DNA of 64,000 nucleotides from JAGRKR01 sp041397725 (GCA_041397725.1 JAWKVZ010000001.1:620001-684000), one strand, 5' to 3'; shown: positions 35,185-43,985, numbered from the stretch's first letter. Notes: a model not told the origin generated them from the sequence alone. Program-made: numbers and translations.

Positions 35185-36527
35185 CGTCGTCTTGGCCCCT
35201 TACTGGCGCCCCGGAGCTTGGCCTTCTTGATCAAACCCTCGTACTGATGCGCCAGCAGATGACTTTGCACCTGGGATACCGTGTCCATGGTGACGCTGAC
35301 GGCGATCAGCAACGATGTGCCGCCGAAGTAGAACGGCACCGCCGCGTACGAGTGCAGAAACTCCGGCAGTACGCAGACGGCAGCCAAATATAGCGCACCG
35401 ACGACCGTGATTCTCGTCAGCACATAGTCGATATACTCAGCCGTCTTCTGACCTGGCCGGATGCCCGGTACGAAGCCGCCATACTTGCGCAGGTTGTCCG
35501 CCGTCTCCGCCGGATTGAAGACCACGGCGGTGTAGAAGAAGGCGAAAAACACGATCATCGTCACATAGATGAGCATGTGGAGCGGCTGGCCCGGACCGAG
35601 CAGAGCGGTCATCGTGGTCAGCCATTCCGGTCCCTGGCCGCGCGAGAGTTGCGCGGCGGTGGTAGGCAAGAGCAGTAGCGACGAGGCGAAGATCGGTGGA
35701 ATGACGCCTGCCGAGTTCAGCTTGAGCGGCAGATGCGAGGCTTCGCCCTGGAAGACCCGGTTTCCGACTTGTCGTTTCGGGTACTGGATCAACAATCGCC
35801 GCTGCGCGCGCTCCATGAACACGATGGCGGCGATGACGCCCATCGACATGATGAAGAGGCCAACCAGCAGCGCCCAGTTGAAGCGGCCCTGCCGCGTCAG
35901 CTCGAGCAGGCCGGCCAGCGCGCCCGGCAGTCCGGCGACGATACCGGCGAAGATGATCAGCGACGTACCGTTGCCGACGCCGCGCGCCGTCACCTGCTCG
36001 CCGAGCCACATCAGGAACATCGTGCCGCCGACGAGCGTCACGACGGTGGTGATTCGGAAGAACCAGCCGGGATCGATGACGACGTTGCGTTGCCCTTCCA
36101 GTCCGATCGCGATGCCGTAGGCCTGGAAAGCCGCCAGCGCCACCGTGAAGTAGCGCGTGTACTGGTTGATCTGCTTGCGCCCCGCCTCACCCTCTTTCTT
36201 GAGCGCCTCCAGCTTTGGAGACACCGCCGTCATCAGCTGCATGATGATGGAGGCCGAGATATACGGCATGATGTTCAGGGCGAAGATCGCCATGCGCTCG
36301 ACGGCGCCGCCCGAGAACATGTTGAAGAGGTCGAGAATGCCGCCCGAGTTCTGCTTCATCAGCTCGGCGAGCGCGCTCGGATTGATGCCCGGCAGCGGGA
36401 TATGCGTGCCGAGGCGGTAGATGACGAGGGCGCCGAGCGTGAACCAGATACGCTTCTTCAGGTCCTCCGCCTTGGCGAAAGCACTGAAGTTGAGGTTTGC
36501 GACGAGTTGCTCGGCAGCAGATGCCAT
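35181..36527 (-). CDS. secY: preprotein translocase subunit SecY
   Basis: Channel-forming subunit of the Sec translocon, 448 residues from the ATG at 36527 (preceded by GGGAGATTGGAAG). The in-frame extension to 36614 is not conserved. Ten membrane segments are predicted. LGTHIPLPGIN near residue 35 and the plug region, LLIQYPKRQVGN and GFVPGIRPGQKTAEYI in the cytoplasmic loops, are diagnostic. It is separated from rplO by an unusually long 399-base gap and is coupled to adk. Confidence 0.97.
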   Translation of the reverse strand: MASAAEQLVANLNFSAFAKAEDLKKRIWFTLGALVIYRLGTHIPLPGINPSALAELMKQNSGGILDLFNMFSGGAVERMAIFALNIMPYISASIIMQLMTAVSPKLEALKKEGEAGRKQINQYTRYFTVALAAFQAYGIAIGLEGQRNVVIDPGWFFRITTVVTLVGGTMFLMWLGEQVTARGVGNGTSLIIFAGIVAGLPGALAGLLELTRQGRFNWALLVGLFIMSMGVIAAIVFMERAQRRLLIQYPKRQVGNRVFQGEASHLPLKLNSAGVIPPIFASSLLLLPTTAAQLSRGQGPEWLTTMTALLGPGQPLHMLIYVTMIVFFAFFYTAVVFNPAETADNLRKYGGFVPGIRPGQKTAEYIDYVLTRITVVGALYLAAVCVLPEFLHSYAAVPFYFGGTSLLIAVSVTMDTVSQVQSHLLAHQYEGLIKKAKLRGASKGPRRR

Positions 36528-36926
36528 CTTCCAATCTCCCGGAAAGTCCCGCCTGCGCCGCCGGACGCCGGGCAGGCGCGACATCCTATCGGCGGCGATG
36601 CCGCTTGTCGTCACCAGTTAGCGCACCGCGCCATCACACCTCAGCCAGAGGTGACGGCCGCGCCGTCACGATTCCGCGAGACGCCTGACCGGGCAAGCGA
36701 CCGACAGGCGCCGCCTCGGGCGGCATGGTGTCGCTCGGACCTGCCCCGCCCGATGGCGGTAGCCCCCTTCACGCAACAACAAGCCCCGCGTTACATCCCG
36801 CCGGACGAGAGGCTTGGCGTCGGCGCCCGCGTCCGGCGCGCGAGCAAAAGTCCGTCGCATGATCACCATGCGCGCAGCGACGCCCGCCGGATCATGCTGG
36901 TCCGGCCGCGCGCGCGCCGTGCGGCT
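36528..36926 (-). other. 399-bp gap between rplO and secY
   Basis: No gene supported; the one minus-strand open frame (36666-36869) is Arg-rich, without family resemblance or a good RBS. It holds a perfect hairpin, GTGACGGC-CGC-GCCGTCAC (36651-36669). The space is usually short in spc operons, so it may carry a separate start or processing site for secY-adk. Confidence 0.55.
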
Positions 36927-37478
36927 CTAGTCGTCCGCCCCGGACTTCCTGGTGCCGGACTTGGCCTTCTTCTTCGCAGCGGTCTTCTGCCGCTTCTTCT
37001 CGTCCGCCTCGCGGACCGGGGCAACAATCAGCGTGACGCTGCCGCCGAGCGCCTCGACGGCCTTTGTTGCCGAGGCCGTGGCGTGCACGAGCGTCAGAGT
37101 GAGCTTCGTCTTGAGCTCACCGGTGCCGAGCAGACGCACGCCATCCTTCTCGCGCCGGATCACGCCGGCCGCCACCAGCGCGGCGGCGTCGACGGGCTTG
37201 CCGGCATCGAGGCGCCCGGACTCCACGGCTGCCTGCAGCCGCGAGAGGGTCACCTCGTTGTAGACCTTCGGGAACGGCTTGTTGAAGCCGCGCTTCGGCA
37301 AGCGCCGATGCAGCGGCATCTGGCCGCCCTCGAAGCCGCCGATCGCCACGCCCGAGCGTGCCGTCTGGCCCTTGCCGCCCCGGCCGCCGGTCTTGCCCTT
37401 GCCGGAGCCGATGCCGCGACCGATCCGCATGCGCCGCTTGCGCGCGCCCGGATTATCCTGGATTTCATTCAGCCGCAT
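36927..37478 (-). CDS. rplO: 50S ribosomal protein L15 (long basic tail)
   Basis: 183 residues against the usual 145-165. The core MRLNEIQDNPGARKRRMRIG and GIGSGKGKTGGRGGKGQTAR is standard. The last 30 residues are an extra Lys-rich tail (DEKKRQKTAAKKKAKSGTRK), which matches an alphaproteobacterial style of C-terminal extension. It lies 18 bases after rpmD in the spc run. Confidence 0.96.
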   Translation of the reverse strand: MRLNEIQDNPGARKRRMRIGRGIGSGKGKTGGRGGKGQTARSGVAIGGFEGGQMPLHRRLPKRGFNKPFPKVYNEVTLSRLQAAVESGRLDAGKPVDAAALVAAGVIRREKDGVRLLGTGELKTKLTLTLVHATASATKAVEALGGSVTLIVAPVREADEKKRQKTAAKKKAKSGTRKSGADD

Positions 37479-37496
37479 ATGTCCGTTCCTCGCTCG

Positions 37497-37709
37497 TCAG
37501 CTCCGCTCGTCCACGATACGGACGAGATGCGGGATCTTGTTGATCATGCCGCGCACTTCCGGCGTGTCCTTCAGCGTGCGCTTGCGATGCAGCTTGTTGA
37601 GGCCAAGCCCGATCAGCGTCTGGCGCTGAATGGCCGGACGCCGAAGCGGGCTGCCGATCTGCTCGACCGTAATCGTCTTGCCCGTCGGGCCACTCTTGCT
37701 CTCAGCCAT
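37497..37709 (-). CDS. rpmD: 50S ribosomal protein L30
   Basis: 70 residues, slightly longer than the usual 60-64. It has a short extra N-terminus (MAESKSGPTGK) before the core ITVEQIGSPLRRPAIQRQTL and LNKLHRKRTLKDTPEVRGMI. It sits between rpsE and rplO. Confidence 0.95.
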   Translation of the reverse strand: MAESKSGPTGKTITVEQIGSPLRRPAIQRQTLIGLGLNKLHRKRTLKDTPEVRGMINKIPHLVRIVDERS

Positions 37710-37830
37710 GTCGTCTCATCTCCGGGTCCGTGGCTGCCCCGCTTTCGCGTGCGGGACGGGCCACGTCACTTGTCTTCCATCGTTCGCCTGCCGGGACGCC
37801 GGCCTCTCAGCGCCGCCGCCTCCGCCCCCA

Positions 37831-38394
37831 TCAGGCGTCCTGTGCCGGCTGCCCTTCGCCCACACCGTCGCGACGGCGCGCGACGATCTCGCTGACCTTC
37901 TTGCCGCGGCGAGCCGCGACCCCGCGGGGGTTCTCCTGATGGGTCAGGGCGTCGAACGTGGCGCGAACCATGTTGTAGGGGTTCGAGCTGCCGAGCGACT
38001 TGGCGACGACGTCCTGCACGCCGAGCATCTCGAACACGGCGCGCATCGGGCCCCCGGCGATGATGCCGGTACCGGCCGGTGCCGCGCGCAACACCACGCG
38101 ACCGGCGCCATGGCGCCCTTCGCTGTCGTGGTGCAGCGTCCGGGCGTCACGCAAGGGCACGCGGATCAGGCCGCGCTTTGCCGCCTCCGTCGCCTTGCGA
38201 ATGGCCTCAGGCACCTCGCGGGCCTTGCCATGGCCGAAGCCGACGCGCCCCTTCTGATCACCGACGACGACCAGCGCGGCGAAGCCGAAGCGACGGCCGC
38301 CCTTGACCACCTTCGCGACGCGATTGATGTGCACCAGCTTGTCGGTGAACTCGCTATCGCGCTCGTCACGGTCCTTTTGCGGAAAGCGTGCCAC
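37831..38394 (-). CDS. rpsE: 30S ribosomal protein S5
   Basis: Decoding-fidelity protein, 187 residues. I start it at GTG 38394 (VARFPQKDRDERD). It has AAAGGA seven bases upstream, lies after the rplR stop and matches family starts. The longer ATG start would overlap rplR by 32 bases. HINRVAKVVKGGRRFGFAAL and VVLRAAPAGTGIIAGGPMRA are conserved. The gap of 121 bases to rpmD is longer than in most spc operons. Confidence 0.95.
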   Translation of the reverse strand: MARFPQKDRDERDSEFTDKLVHINRVAKVVKGGRRFGFAALVVVGDQKGRVGFGHGKAREVPEAIRKATEAAKRGLIRVPLRDARTLHHDSEGRHGAGRVVLRAAPAGTGIIAGGPMRAVFEMLGVQDVVAKSLGSSNPYNMVRATFDALTHQENPRGVAARRGKKVSEIVARRRDGVGEGQPAQDA

Positions 38395-38413
38395 GATGTC
38401 GTCCTTTCGAAAC

Positions 38414-38776
38414 CTAGAAGTTGAGACCGCCTTCGCGGGCGGCATCTGCGAGCGCCTTCACGCGCCCATGATAGATATAGCCGCCGCGGTCGAAGACGAC
38501 GTCCTTGACGCCCTTCTCCAGCGCGCGTTGCGCCAGCAGCTTGCCGACCTCGGTGGCGGCCGTCTTGTCGGCCCCGGTCTTGAGCCGCCCCTTGAGATCC
38601 TTCTCGAGGGTCGACGCCGAAGCGATCGTCCGCCCGGCCACATCGTCGATGACCTGCGCGTAGATGTGCTTCGACGAGCGATGCACGCTGAGGCGCGGCC
38701 GCCCGGCGCCGTTGCGCCGGAGGATGCGACGCACGCGCATCTTGCGGCGATCGAAGTTCTGGTCTTGCCTGGACAT
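38414..38776 (-). CDS. rplR: 50S ribosomal protein L18
   Basis: 5S rRNA-binding protein, 120 residues from the ATG at 38776; the frame upstream is a shadow of rplF. RLSVHRSSKHIYAQVIDDVA and the C-terminal YHGRVKALADAAREGGLNF are diagnostic. It lies 8 bases after the rplF stop. Confidence 0.96.
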   Translation of the reverse strand: MSRQDQNFDRRKMRVRRILRRNGAGRPRLSVHRSSKHIYAQVIDDVAGRTIASASTLEKDLKGRLKTGADKTAATEVGKLLAQRALEKGVKDVVFDRGGYIYHGRVKALADAAREGGLNF

Positions 38777-38784
38777 AGCGGGTC

Positions 38785-39318
38785 CTACTTCTTCTTGCCT
38801 TCCTTGCGGAAGATGTATTCGCCCTGGTAGCGCACGCCCTTGCCCTGGAAGGGCTCCGGCGGCCGATATCCGCGGATCTCGGCAGCCACCTGGCCGACGA
38901 GTTGCTTGTCGATGCCGCTGACGATGATCTCGGTCGGCTTCGTGACCTTCACCTCGATGCCCTGCGGAATCGGGTGCACGACCTCGTGGCTGAAACCGAG
39001 CTGCAGCTGCAGGTCCTTGCCCTTCATCGCGGCGCGATAGCCGACGCCGTGGATCTCGAGCGTCTCGCTGTAGCCGTTCGTGACACCGACGACGAGGTTG
39101 GACACGAGCGTTCTGCTCATACCCCACATCGAGCGCGCCCGCTTGGTCTCGTCGCGAGGGGCCACGTTGATGCCCTGCTCGGACTTCTCCACCTTGATCT
39201 CGTTCGGCAGCACGAGCGCCAGCTCACCCTTCGGGCCTTTGACCTTCAGGGACTGGCCTTCGATGGTCGCCTGGACGCCACCCGGAACCGGGACCGGCTT
39301 CTTACCGATGCGCGACAT
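38785..39318 (-). CDS. rplF: 50S ribosomal protein L6
   Basis: 177 residues, full length, with the two related L6 domains. MSRIGKKPVPVPGGVQATIE at the start and GYRPPEPFQGKGVRYQGE near the end are conserved. Position between rpsH and rplR is standard. Confidence 0.97.
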   Translation of the reverse strand: MSRIGKKPVPVPGGVQATIEGQSLKVKGPKGELALVLPNEIKVEKSEQGINVAPRDETKRARSMWGMSRTLVSNLVVGVTNGYSETLEIHGVGYRAAMKGKDLQLQLGFSHEVVHPIPQGIEVKVTKPTEIIVSGIDKQLVGQVAAEIRGYRPPEPFQGKGVRYQGEYIFRKEGKKK

Positions 39319-39360
39319 TGCTCATCACATCCTTCTCAGTTCACGTCTTCCGGACCAGGC

Positions 39361-39759
39361 CTAGAACACGCTGCACAAGACCTCGCCGCCGACGTTCTCG
39401 TCGCGTGCACGGCTGTCCGACATCACACCTTTTGGGGTCGACAGGATCGAGACGCCGAGGCCATTGGCGACCGTGGGCAGATCCTTGACCGGGGTGTAGA
39501 CACGCCGGCCGGGCTTCGACACGCGCTTGATGTTACGAATAGCCGGCTGGCCATTGTAGTACTTGAGCTCGATCTCGAGCTCGGGCTGGCCGTCCTTGTG
39601 CTCGACGCGCACGTAGCCGCGGATATAACCTTCCTCGGCGAGCACATCCAGGACGCGGGCACGCAGCGCCGAGGCCGGCGAGTTGACCTTCGGACGACGC
39701 CGCATCTGCGCATTGCGAATGCGTGTCAGCAAATCGCCGAGGGGATCTGAAACCGCCAT
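39361..39759 (-). CDS. rpsH: 30S ribosomal protein S8
   Basis: rRNA-binding assembly protein and spc-operon autoregulator in E. coli, 132 residues from the ATG at 39759. The frame further upstream is a shadow of rpsN. SDPLGDLLTRIRNAQMRR and the C-terminal STPKGVMSDSRARDENVGGE (quoted SRARDENVGGE) are standard. I did not identify the S8 target hairpin in the mRNA. Confidence 0.97.
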   Translation of the reverse strand: MAVSDPLGDLLTRIRNAQMRRRPKVNSPASALRARVLDVLAEEGYIRGYVRVEHKDGQPELEIELKYYNGQPAIRNIKRVSKPGRRVYTPVKDLPTVANGLGVSILSTPKGVMSDSRARDENVGGEVLCSVF

Positions 39760-39773
39760 TTGTGGCTCCTCCC

Positions 39774-40079
39774 TTACCAGCTCGACTTGACCATGCCGGG
39801 GATCAACCCCTGCGAGGCAAGCTCGCGAAGCTGGTTCCGGCACATCTTGACCTTGCGGTAGAAGGCCCGGGAACGACCGGTCAGCTCGCAACGATTACGA
39901 ATACGCGTCGGCGACGAGTTGCGGGGCAGCTCGGCCAAGCGCATGCGTGCCTGGAAGCGCACCTCCGCCGGACGGCTCGTGTCCTCGGCGATCGCCTTGA
40001 GGCGCGCGCGCTTGTCCGCGTACTGCTTGGACAGCCGGCGGCGGCGGGCGTTCTTCTCCATGGCACTCTTCTTTGCCAT
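39774..40079 (-). CDS. rpsN: 30S ribosomal protein S14
   Basis: 101 residues, the long zinc-free form lacking the CxxC pairs. MAKKSAMEKNARRRRLSKQY at the start and LPRNSSPTRIRNRCELTGRS are typical of proteobacteria. It lies between rplE and rpsH. Confidence 0.97.
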   Translation of the reverse strand: MAKKSAMEKNARRRRLSKQYADKRARLKAIAEDTSRPAEVRFQARMRLAELPRNSSPTRIRNRCELTGRSRAFYRKVKMCRNQLRELASQGLIPGMVKSSW

Positions 40080-40112
40080 TCAGTCCTCCAATGCCCAGGG
40101 CGCGGGCGTGCC

Positions 40113-40787
40113 CTAGTTGCGGAACGGGAAATTGAAGGCGCGCAACAGCTCACGCGCCTCGTCGTCTGTACCGGCCGAGGTGCAGACGATGATGTCGAGC
40201 CCCCAGATCTGGTCGACCTTGTCGTAGTCGATCTCGGGGAACACGATGTGCTCCTTGAGACCCATGGAGAAATTGCCCCGGCCGTCGAAGCTCTTCGCGT
40301 TGAGACCACGGAAGTCCTTCACGCGCGGCAGGGCGATGGTCACCAGACGGTCGACGAACTCGTACATGCGGTCACCGCGCAGCGTCACCTTGGCACCAAT
40401 CGGCATGCCCTCGCGCAGCTTGAAGGTGGCGATCGACTTACGCGCCCGTGTCACCACGGGCCGCTGGCCGCTGAGCAGCGCCAGATCGGACGCCGCCGCA
40501 TCGACCTTCTTGCGGTCGTTGACGGCCTCGCCGACGCCCATGTTGACCACGATCTTCTCGAGGCGGGGCACCTGCATCGGGTTCTTGTAGGCGTACTTCT
40601 CCGTCATAGCCTTGCGCACGACGTCCTCGTAGAGACGCTTCATGCGCGGCTTGTAGTCGCCCTTCGGCGCCCGCGGCTTGGCCGGCTTGGCCTCGGCCGT
40701 CTTGGCGCTCTTGGCTTCCTTGCCGCTCTTCTTGCCGGCGGGGGCCTGCCCCTTGGCCGGCTTCTGCGGCGCGCTCTCCTTGGCCAT
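40113..40787 (-). CDS. rplE: 50S ribosomal protein L5 with Lys/Ala-rich N-terminal extension
   Basis: 224 residues against the usual 179-187. The first 40 or so residues form a Lys/Ala/Pro-rich extension (MAKESAPQKPAKGQAPAGKK and onward) before the core RMKRLYEDVVRKAMTEKYAY and MQVPRLEKIVVNMGVGEAVN. The start at 40787 has GGAGAAG 8 bases upstream and lies 4 bases after the rplX stop, which supports the extension as real. 5S rRNA and P-site tRNA contacts are in the core. Confidence 0.94.
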   Translation of the reverse strand: MAKESAPQKPAKGQAPAGKKSGKEAKSAKTAEAKPAKPRAPKGDYKPRMKRLYEDVVRKAMTEKYAYKNPMQVPRLEKIVVNMGVGEAVNDRKKVDAAASDLALLSGQRPVVTRARKSIATFKLREGMPIGAKVTLRGDRMYEFVDRLVTIALPRVKDFRGLNAKSFDGRGNFSMGLKEHIVFPEIDYDKVDQIWGLDIIVCTSAGTDDEARELLRAFNFPFRN

Positions 40788-40791
40788 GCCT

Positions 40792-41115
40792 CTACTTCTC
40801 CGTGATCACTTCGCCGGAGCGCTTGGCAAAGCGCACCTTGCGGCCGTCCTCGAGAATCTTGAAGCCCACGCGCGTCGGCTTGCCGTCACGCGGATCCTCG
40901 AGGGCGAGGTTTGAAATCTGGATCGGCGCCTCTTTCGAGATGATGCCGCCCTCGACCTGCGGCGTCTGACGCTGATGGCGGCGCACGACGTTGACGCCGC
41001 GCACGATGGCCTTGTTCTCTTTCGGCAGCACGCGCATGACCTCGCCATGCTTGCCCTTGTCGCGGCCGGCGAGGACGATGACGTGATCGCCCTTCTTGAT
41101 CTTCAGGCTCGCCAT
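40792..41115 (-). CDS. rplX: 50S ribosomal protein L24
   Basis: Assembly initiator near the tunnel exit, 107 residues. The KOW motif KKGDHVIVLAGRDKGKHGEV and VNVVRRHQRQTPQVEGGI are standard. It starts immediately after the rplN stop (no gap). Confidence 0.97.
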   Translation of the reverse strand: MASLKIKKGDHVIVLAGRDKGKHGEVMRVLPKENKAIVRGVNVVRRHQRQTPQVEGGIISKEAPIQISNLALEDPRDGKPTRVGFKILEDGRKVRFAKRSGEVITEK

Positions 41116-41484
41116 CTAGAGGACCTCCGGAGCCAGAGAAACGATCTTCATGTGGTTCTTGGCCCTGAGTTCGCGCGTGACCGGTCCGAAAATGCGGGTG
41201 CCGACCGGCTCGCCCTGGTTGTTGATGAGCACCGCCGCATTGCGGTCGAAGCGGATCAGGCTGCCGTCCGGACGCCGCACGCCCTTGGCGGTGCGCACGA
41301 CCACCGCCTTCATGACCTCGCCCTTCTTCACGCGACCGCGCGGGATCGCCTCCTGCACGGCCACCACGATGGTGTCACCGATCGAGGCGTACTTGCGCTT
41401 CGAGCCGCCCAGCACCTTGATGCACTGCACACGGCGTGCACCCGAGTTGTCGGCGACATCGAGATTGGTTTCCATCTGGATCAT
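41116..41484 (-). CDS. rplN: 50S ribosomal protein L14
   Basis: 122 residues, full length. MIQMETNLDVADNSGARRVQ and GEPVGTRIFGPVTRELR are diagnostic. The 133-base gap upstream to rpsQ is longer than usual. rplX follows without a gap. Confidence 0.97.
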   Translation of the reverse strand: MIQMETNLDVADNSGARRVQCIKVLGGSKRKYASIGDTIVVAVQEAIPRGRVKKGEVMKAVVVRTAKGVRRPDGSLIRFDRNAAVLINNQGEPVGTRIFGPVTRELRAKNHMKIVSLAPEVL

Positions 41485-41617
41485 CGCGCTTCGTCCTTTC
41501 CTGCTCCGCAGCCGTCCCGGAATATCGCCCCGGCGGCACTGCGGCCTTCGTCTCGTCCCGCTGTCGTCCTGCCCGCTGCTGCCCGGAAGCGACCGTGGCC
41601 GCCTACGCGCCGCGCGG

Positions 41618-41866
41618 CTAGGCCGACTGCTTGCCCTTTTCGCTCAGCACGACCCACCTCTTGTTCTTCGAGATCGGGCGGCTTTCCTGGATGGCGACAC
41701 GATCGCCGATCTTGTGCGCGTTGGCCTCGTCGTGAGCGTGGTACTTCTTCGAGCGCCTGACGGTCTTCTTGAACAGCGGATGCGTGTAGCGGCGCTCGAC
41801 CTCGACCACGACGGTCTTGTCGTTCTTGTCCGACACCACCACACCCATGAGAATGCGTTTCGGCAT
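41618..41866 (-). CDS. rpsQ: 30S ribosomal protein S17
   Basis: 82 residues. MPKRILMGVVVSDKNDKTVV and YKKTVRRSKKYHAHD-type core (here FKKTVRRSKKYHAHDEANAH) are conserved. It lies between rpmC (10-base gap) and rplN. Confidence 0.96.
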   Translation of the reverse strand: MPKRILMGVVVSDKNDKTVVVEVERRYTHPLFKKTVRRSKKYHAHDEANAHKIGDRVAIQESRPISKNKRWVVLSEKGKQSA

Positions 41867-41876
41867 GGCGATCTCC

Positions 41877-42080
41877 TCAGGCCTCTTGTCCGACGCCGCG
41901 CTTGACGCGGGCGAATGTCTGAATGCGTGCGATGTCGCGTCGAACCTGACGGACCCGCGAAGTGTTCTCGAGCTGCCCGGAAGCCTTCTGGAAGCGCAGG
42001 TTGAACTGCTCCTTCTTCAGCTTGATGAGCTCCTCGTCGAGCTGATCGAGGGACTTGTCCCTGAGATCGCTGGCTTTCAT
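41877..42080 (-). CDS. rpmC: 50S ribosomal protein L29
   Basis: 67 residues, two-helix tunnel-exit protein. MKASDLRDKSLDQLDEELIK and ENTSRVRQVRRDIARIQT are standard. It follows rplP after 44 bases. Confidence 0.96.
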   Translation of the reverse strand: MKASDLRDKSLDQLDEELIKLKKEQFNLRFQKASGQLENTSRVRQVRRDIARIQTFARVKRGVGQEA

Positions 42081-42124
42081 CTGCGTCCTCCAGGCGCGCC
42101 CTCAGGCGACGCTCATTCTTCCGC

Positions 42125-42535
42125 TCAGTTGATCCGCATCACGAAGCGCGTGCGGATCGGCAGCTTGGCTGCTCCGAGTTGCAGCGCCTCGCGGGCAATG
42201 GTCTCGGTCACACCGTCGATCTCGAACATGATGCGACCCGGCTTCACGCGCGCCGCCCAGAACTCCGGCGAACCCTTGCCCGAGCCCATGCGGACTTCGG
42301 TCGGCTTCTTGGAGACCGGCACGTCTGGGAAAATGCGGATCCACACGCGCCCGGCGCGCTTCATGTGGCGCGTGATGGCCCGCCGCGCCGCCTCGATCTG
42401 GCGCGCGGTCAGACGCTCCGGTTCCATGGCCTTGAGACCATATGCGCCGAAGGCCAGAGTGGTGCCACCCTTGGCGTTGCCATGGATGCGCCCCTTGTGG
42501 GCCTTGCGATACTTCGTACGTTTCGGTTGCAGCAT
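42125..42535 (-). CDS. rplP: 50S ribosomal protein L16
   Basis: 136 residues. MLQPKRTKYRKAHKGRIHGN and MGSGKGSPEFWAARVKPGRI are diagnostic. It lies 31 bases after rpsC and ahead of rpmC, the normal S10-operon order. Confidence 0.97.
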   Translation of the reverse strand: MLQPKRTKYRKAHKGRIHGNAKGGTTLAFGAYGLKAMEPERLTARQIEAARRAITRHMKRAGRVWIRIFPDVPVSKKPTEVRMGSGKGSPEFWAARVKPGRIMFEIDGVTETIAREALQLGAAKLPIRTRFVMRIN

Positions 42536-42566
42536 CGGTGTTCACTCTCGGATTGTGCCAGCGACC

Positions 42567-43283
42567 TCAGGCCGAAGGGCCGTCGCTGCGGCGCGGACGC
42601 GAGCCGCTGCCGGGTTGCTGCTCCATGGCGCGGCGCTCCGACGCCATCGGATCGTGCTCCAGGATCTCACCCTTGAAGATCCAGACCTTGATGCCGATGA
42701 TGCCGTAGGCCGTGCGCGCAACGGCATAGCCGTAGTCGATATCCGCGCGCAGCGTGTGCAGCGGCACGCGCCCCTCGCGATACCACTCCATGCGGGCGAT
42801 CTCCGCGCCGCCGAGGCGACCCGAGCAGGTGATGCGGATGCCGCCGGCGCCGAGCTTGAGGGCCGACTGCACCGAGCGCTTCATGGCGCGACGGAAGGCG
42901 ATGCGCCGCTCGAGCTGCTGGGCGATGTTCTCCGCGACCAGCGTCGCGTCGATCTCGGCGTTGCGGATCTCGACGATGTTGAGGTGCACCTCGGAGTCGG
43001 TGAACTTCGTCAGGGCGCTGCGCAGCTTCTCGATGTCCGCGCCCTTCTTGCCGATCAGCACACCCGGGCGGGCCGTATGCACGGTGACGCGGCACTTCTT
43101 GTGCGGGCGCTCGATCACCACCTTCGAGATGCCGGCCTGGCGGCGCATCTTCAGAATGTGCTCGCGGATATGCATGTCCTCGTGCAACAGCTTGCCGTAC
43201 TCGCCACGCGCGGCGAACCAGCGGCTGTCCCACGTGCGGTTCACGCCGACGCGCAAACCGACTGGATTGATTTTCTGGCCCAT
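42567..43283 (-). CDS. rpsC: 30S ribosomal protein S3
   Basis: mRNA-entry protein with helicase activity, 238 residues from the ATG at 43283 (MGQKINPVGLRVGVNRTWDS). The KH domain has the GVLIGKKGADIE loop; the C-terminal domain has EWYREGRVPLHTLRADIDYG. A basic/Gly-Ser tail of about 25 residues ends the protein. The ATG shares one base with the rplV stop. Confidence 0.97.
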   Translation of the reverse strand: MGQKINPVGLRVGVNRTWDSRWFAARGEYGKLLHEDMHIREHILKMRRQAGISKVVIERPHKKCRVTVHTARPGVLIGKKGADIEKLRSALTKFTDSEVHLNIVEIRNAEIDATLVAENIAQQLERRIAFRRAMKRSVQSALKLGAGGIRITCSGRLGGAEIARMEWYREGRVPLHTLRADIDYGYAVARTAYGIIGIKVWIFKGEILEHDPMASERRAMEQQPGSGSRPRRSDGPSA

Positions 43284-43681
43284 CAGCCGGCTTCCTTCTC
43301 TTGCGCGGCAGGCTGCACCTGCTTGACGACCACCGTGATCTGCGAGAACGGCTTCATGATCGGGCTCATGCGACCGCGACCGCGAGCATGCCAGCGGCGC
43401 ATCACCATGTTCTTGCCGACGTAGGCCTCGGAGACGACGAGATCGTTGACGTCGAGGTCGTGGTTGTTCTCGGCGTTGGCGACCGCGGACATCAGCACCT
43501 TCTTGACGTCCTTGGCGATGCGCTTGTTCGAGAAGGTCAGATCGGCGAGCGCACGGTCGACCTTCTTGCCGCGGATGAGCTGAGCCACGAGGTTCAGCTT
43601 CTGCGGGCTCACACGCAGATTCCGGGCCACGGCCATGGCCTCGGTCTCGGCGAGCGTGCGCGGGCGTTTCGGCTTGCCCAT
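43283..43681 (-). CDS. rplV: 50S ribosomal protein L22
   Basis: 132 residues; the tunnel-lining beta hairpin region (MVMRRWHARGRGRMSPIMKP) is intact. LRVSPQKLNLVAQLIRGKKV near the N-terminus is diagnostic. It starts 2 bases after rpsS. Confidence 0.97.
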   Translation of the reverse strand: MGKPKRPRTLAETEAMAVARNLRVSPQKLNLVAQLIRGKKVDRALADLTFSNKRIAKDVKKVLMSAVANAENNHDLDVNDLVVSEAYVGKNMVMRRWHARGRGRMSPIMKPFSQITVVVKQVQPAAQEKEAG

Positions 43682-43683
43682 GG

Positions 43684-43965
43684 CTAGCTCCTCTTTGCCT
43701 TCTTGTCGCTGGCCGAGTGGCCGTGGAACGTGCGGGTCGGCGAGAACTCGCCGAACTTGTGACCAATCATGTCCTCGGTCACATTGACCGGGACGTGCTT
43801 GTGGCCGTTGTAGACGCCGAACGTCAGACCGACGAACTGCGGCAGGATCGTCGAGCGGCGGGCCCAGATCTTGATGATCTCGTTGCGGCCGGAGGCGCGC
43901 ACCTTTTCGGCCTTCTTCAAGAGGTAGCCGTCGACGAACGGACCCTTCCAGACTGAGCGTGACAC
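43684..43965 (-). CDS. rpsS: 30S ribosomal protein S19
   Basis: 93 residues. MSRSVWKGPFVDGYLLKKAE and VNVTEDMIGHKFGEFSPTRT are standard. It lies between rplB and rplV. Confidence 0.97.
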   Translation of the reverse strand: MSRSVWKGPFVDGYLLKKAEKVRASGRNEIIKIWARRSTILPQFVGLTFGVYNGHKHVPVNVTEDMIGHKFGEFSPTRTFHGHSASDKKAKRS

Positions 43966-43985
43966 GGGCTCGTGCTCCTTCTCGA

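Noticed and set aside
36666..36869. Possible 67-residue gene in the rplO-secY gap
   Set aside because: Arg/Ala-rich, no ribosome-binding site, no resemblance to rpmJ or another small ribosomal protein.
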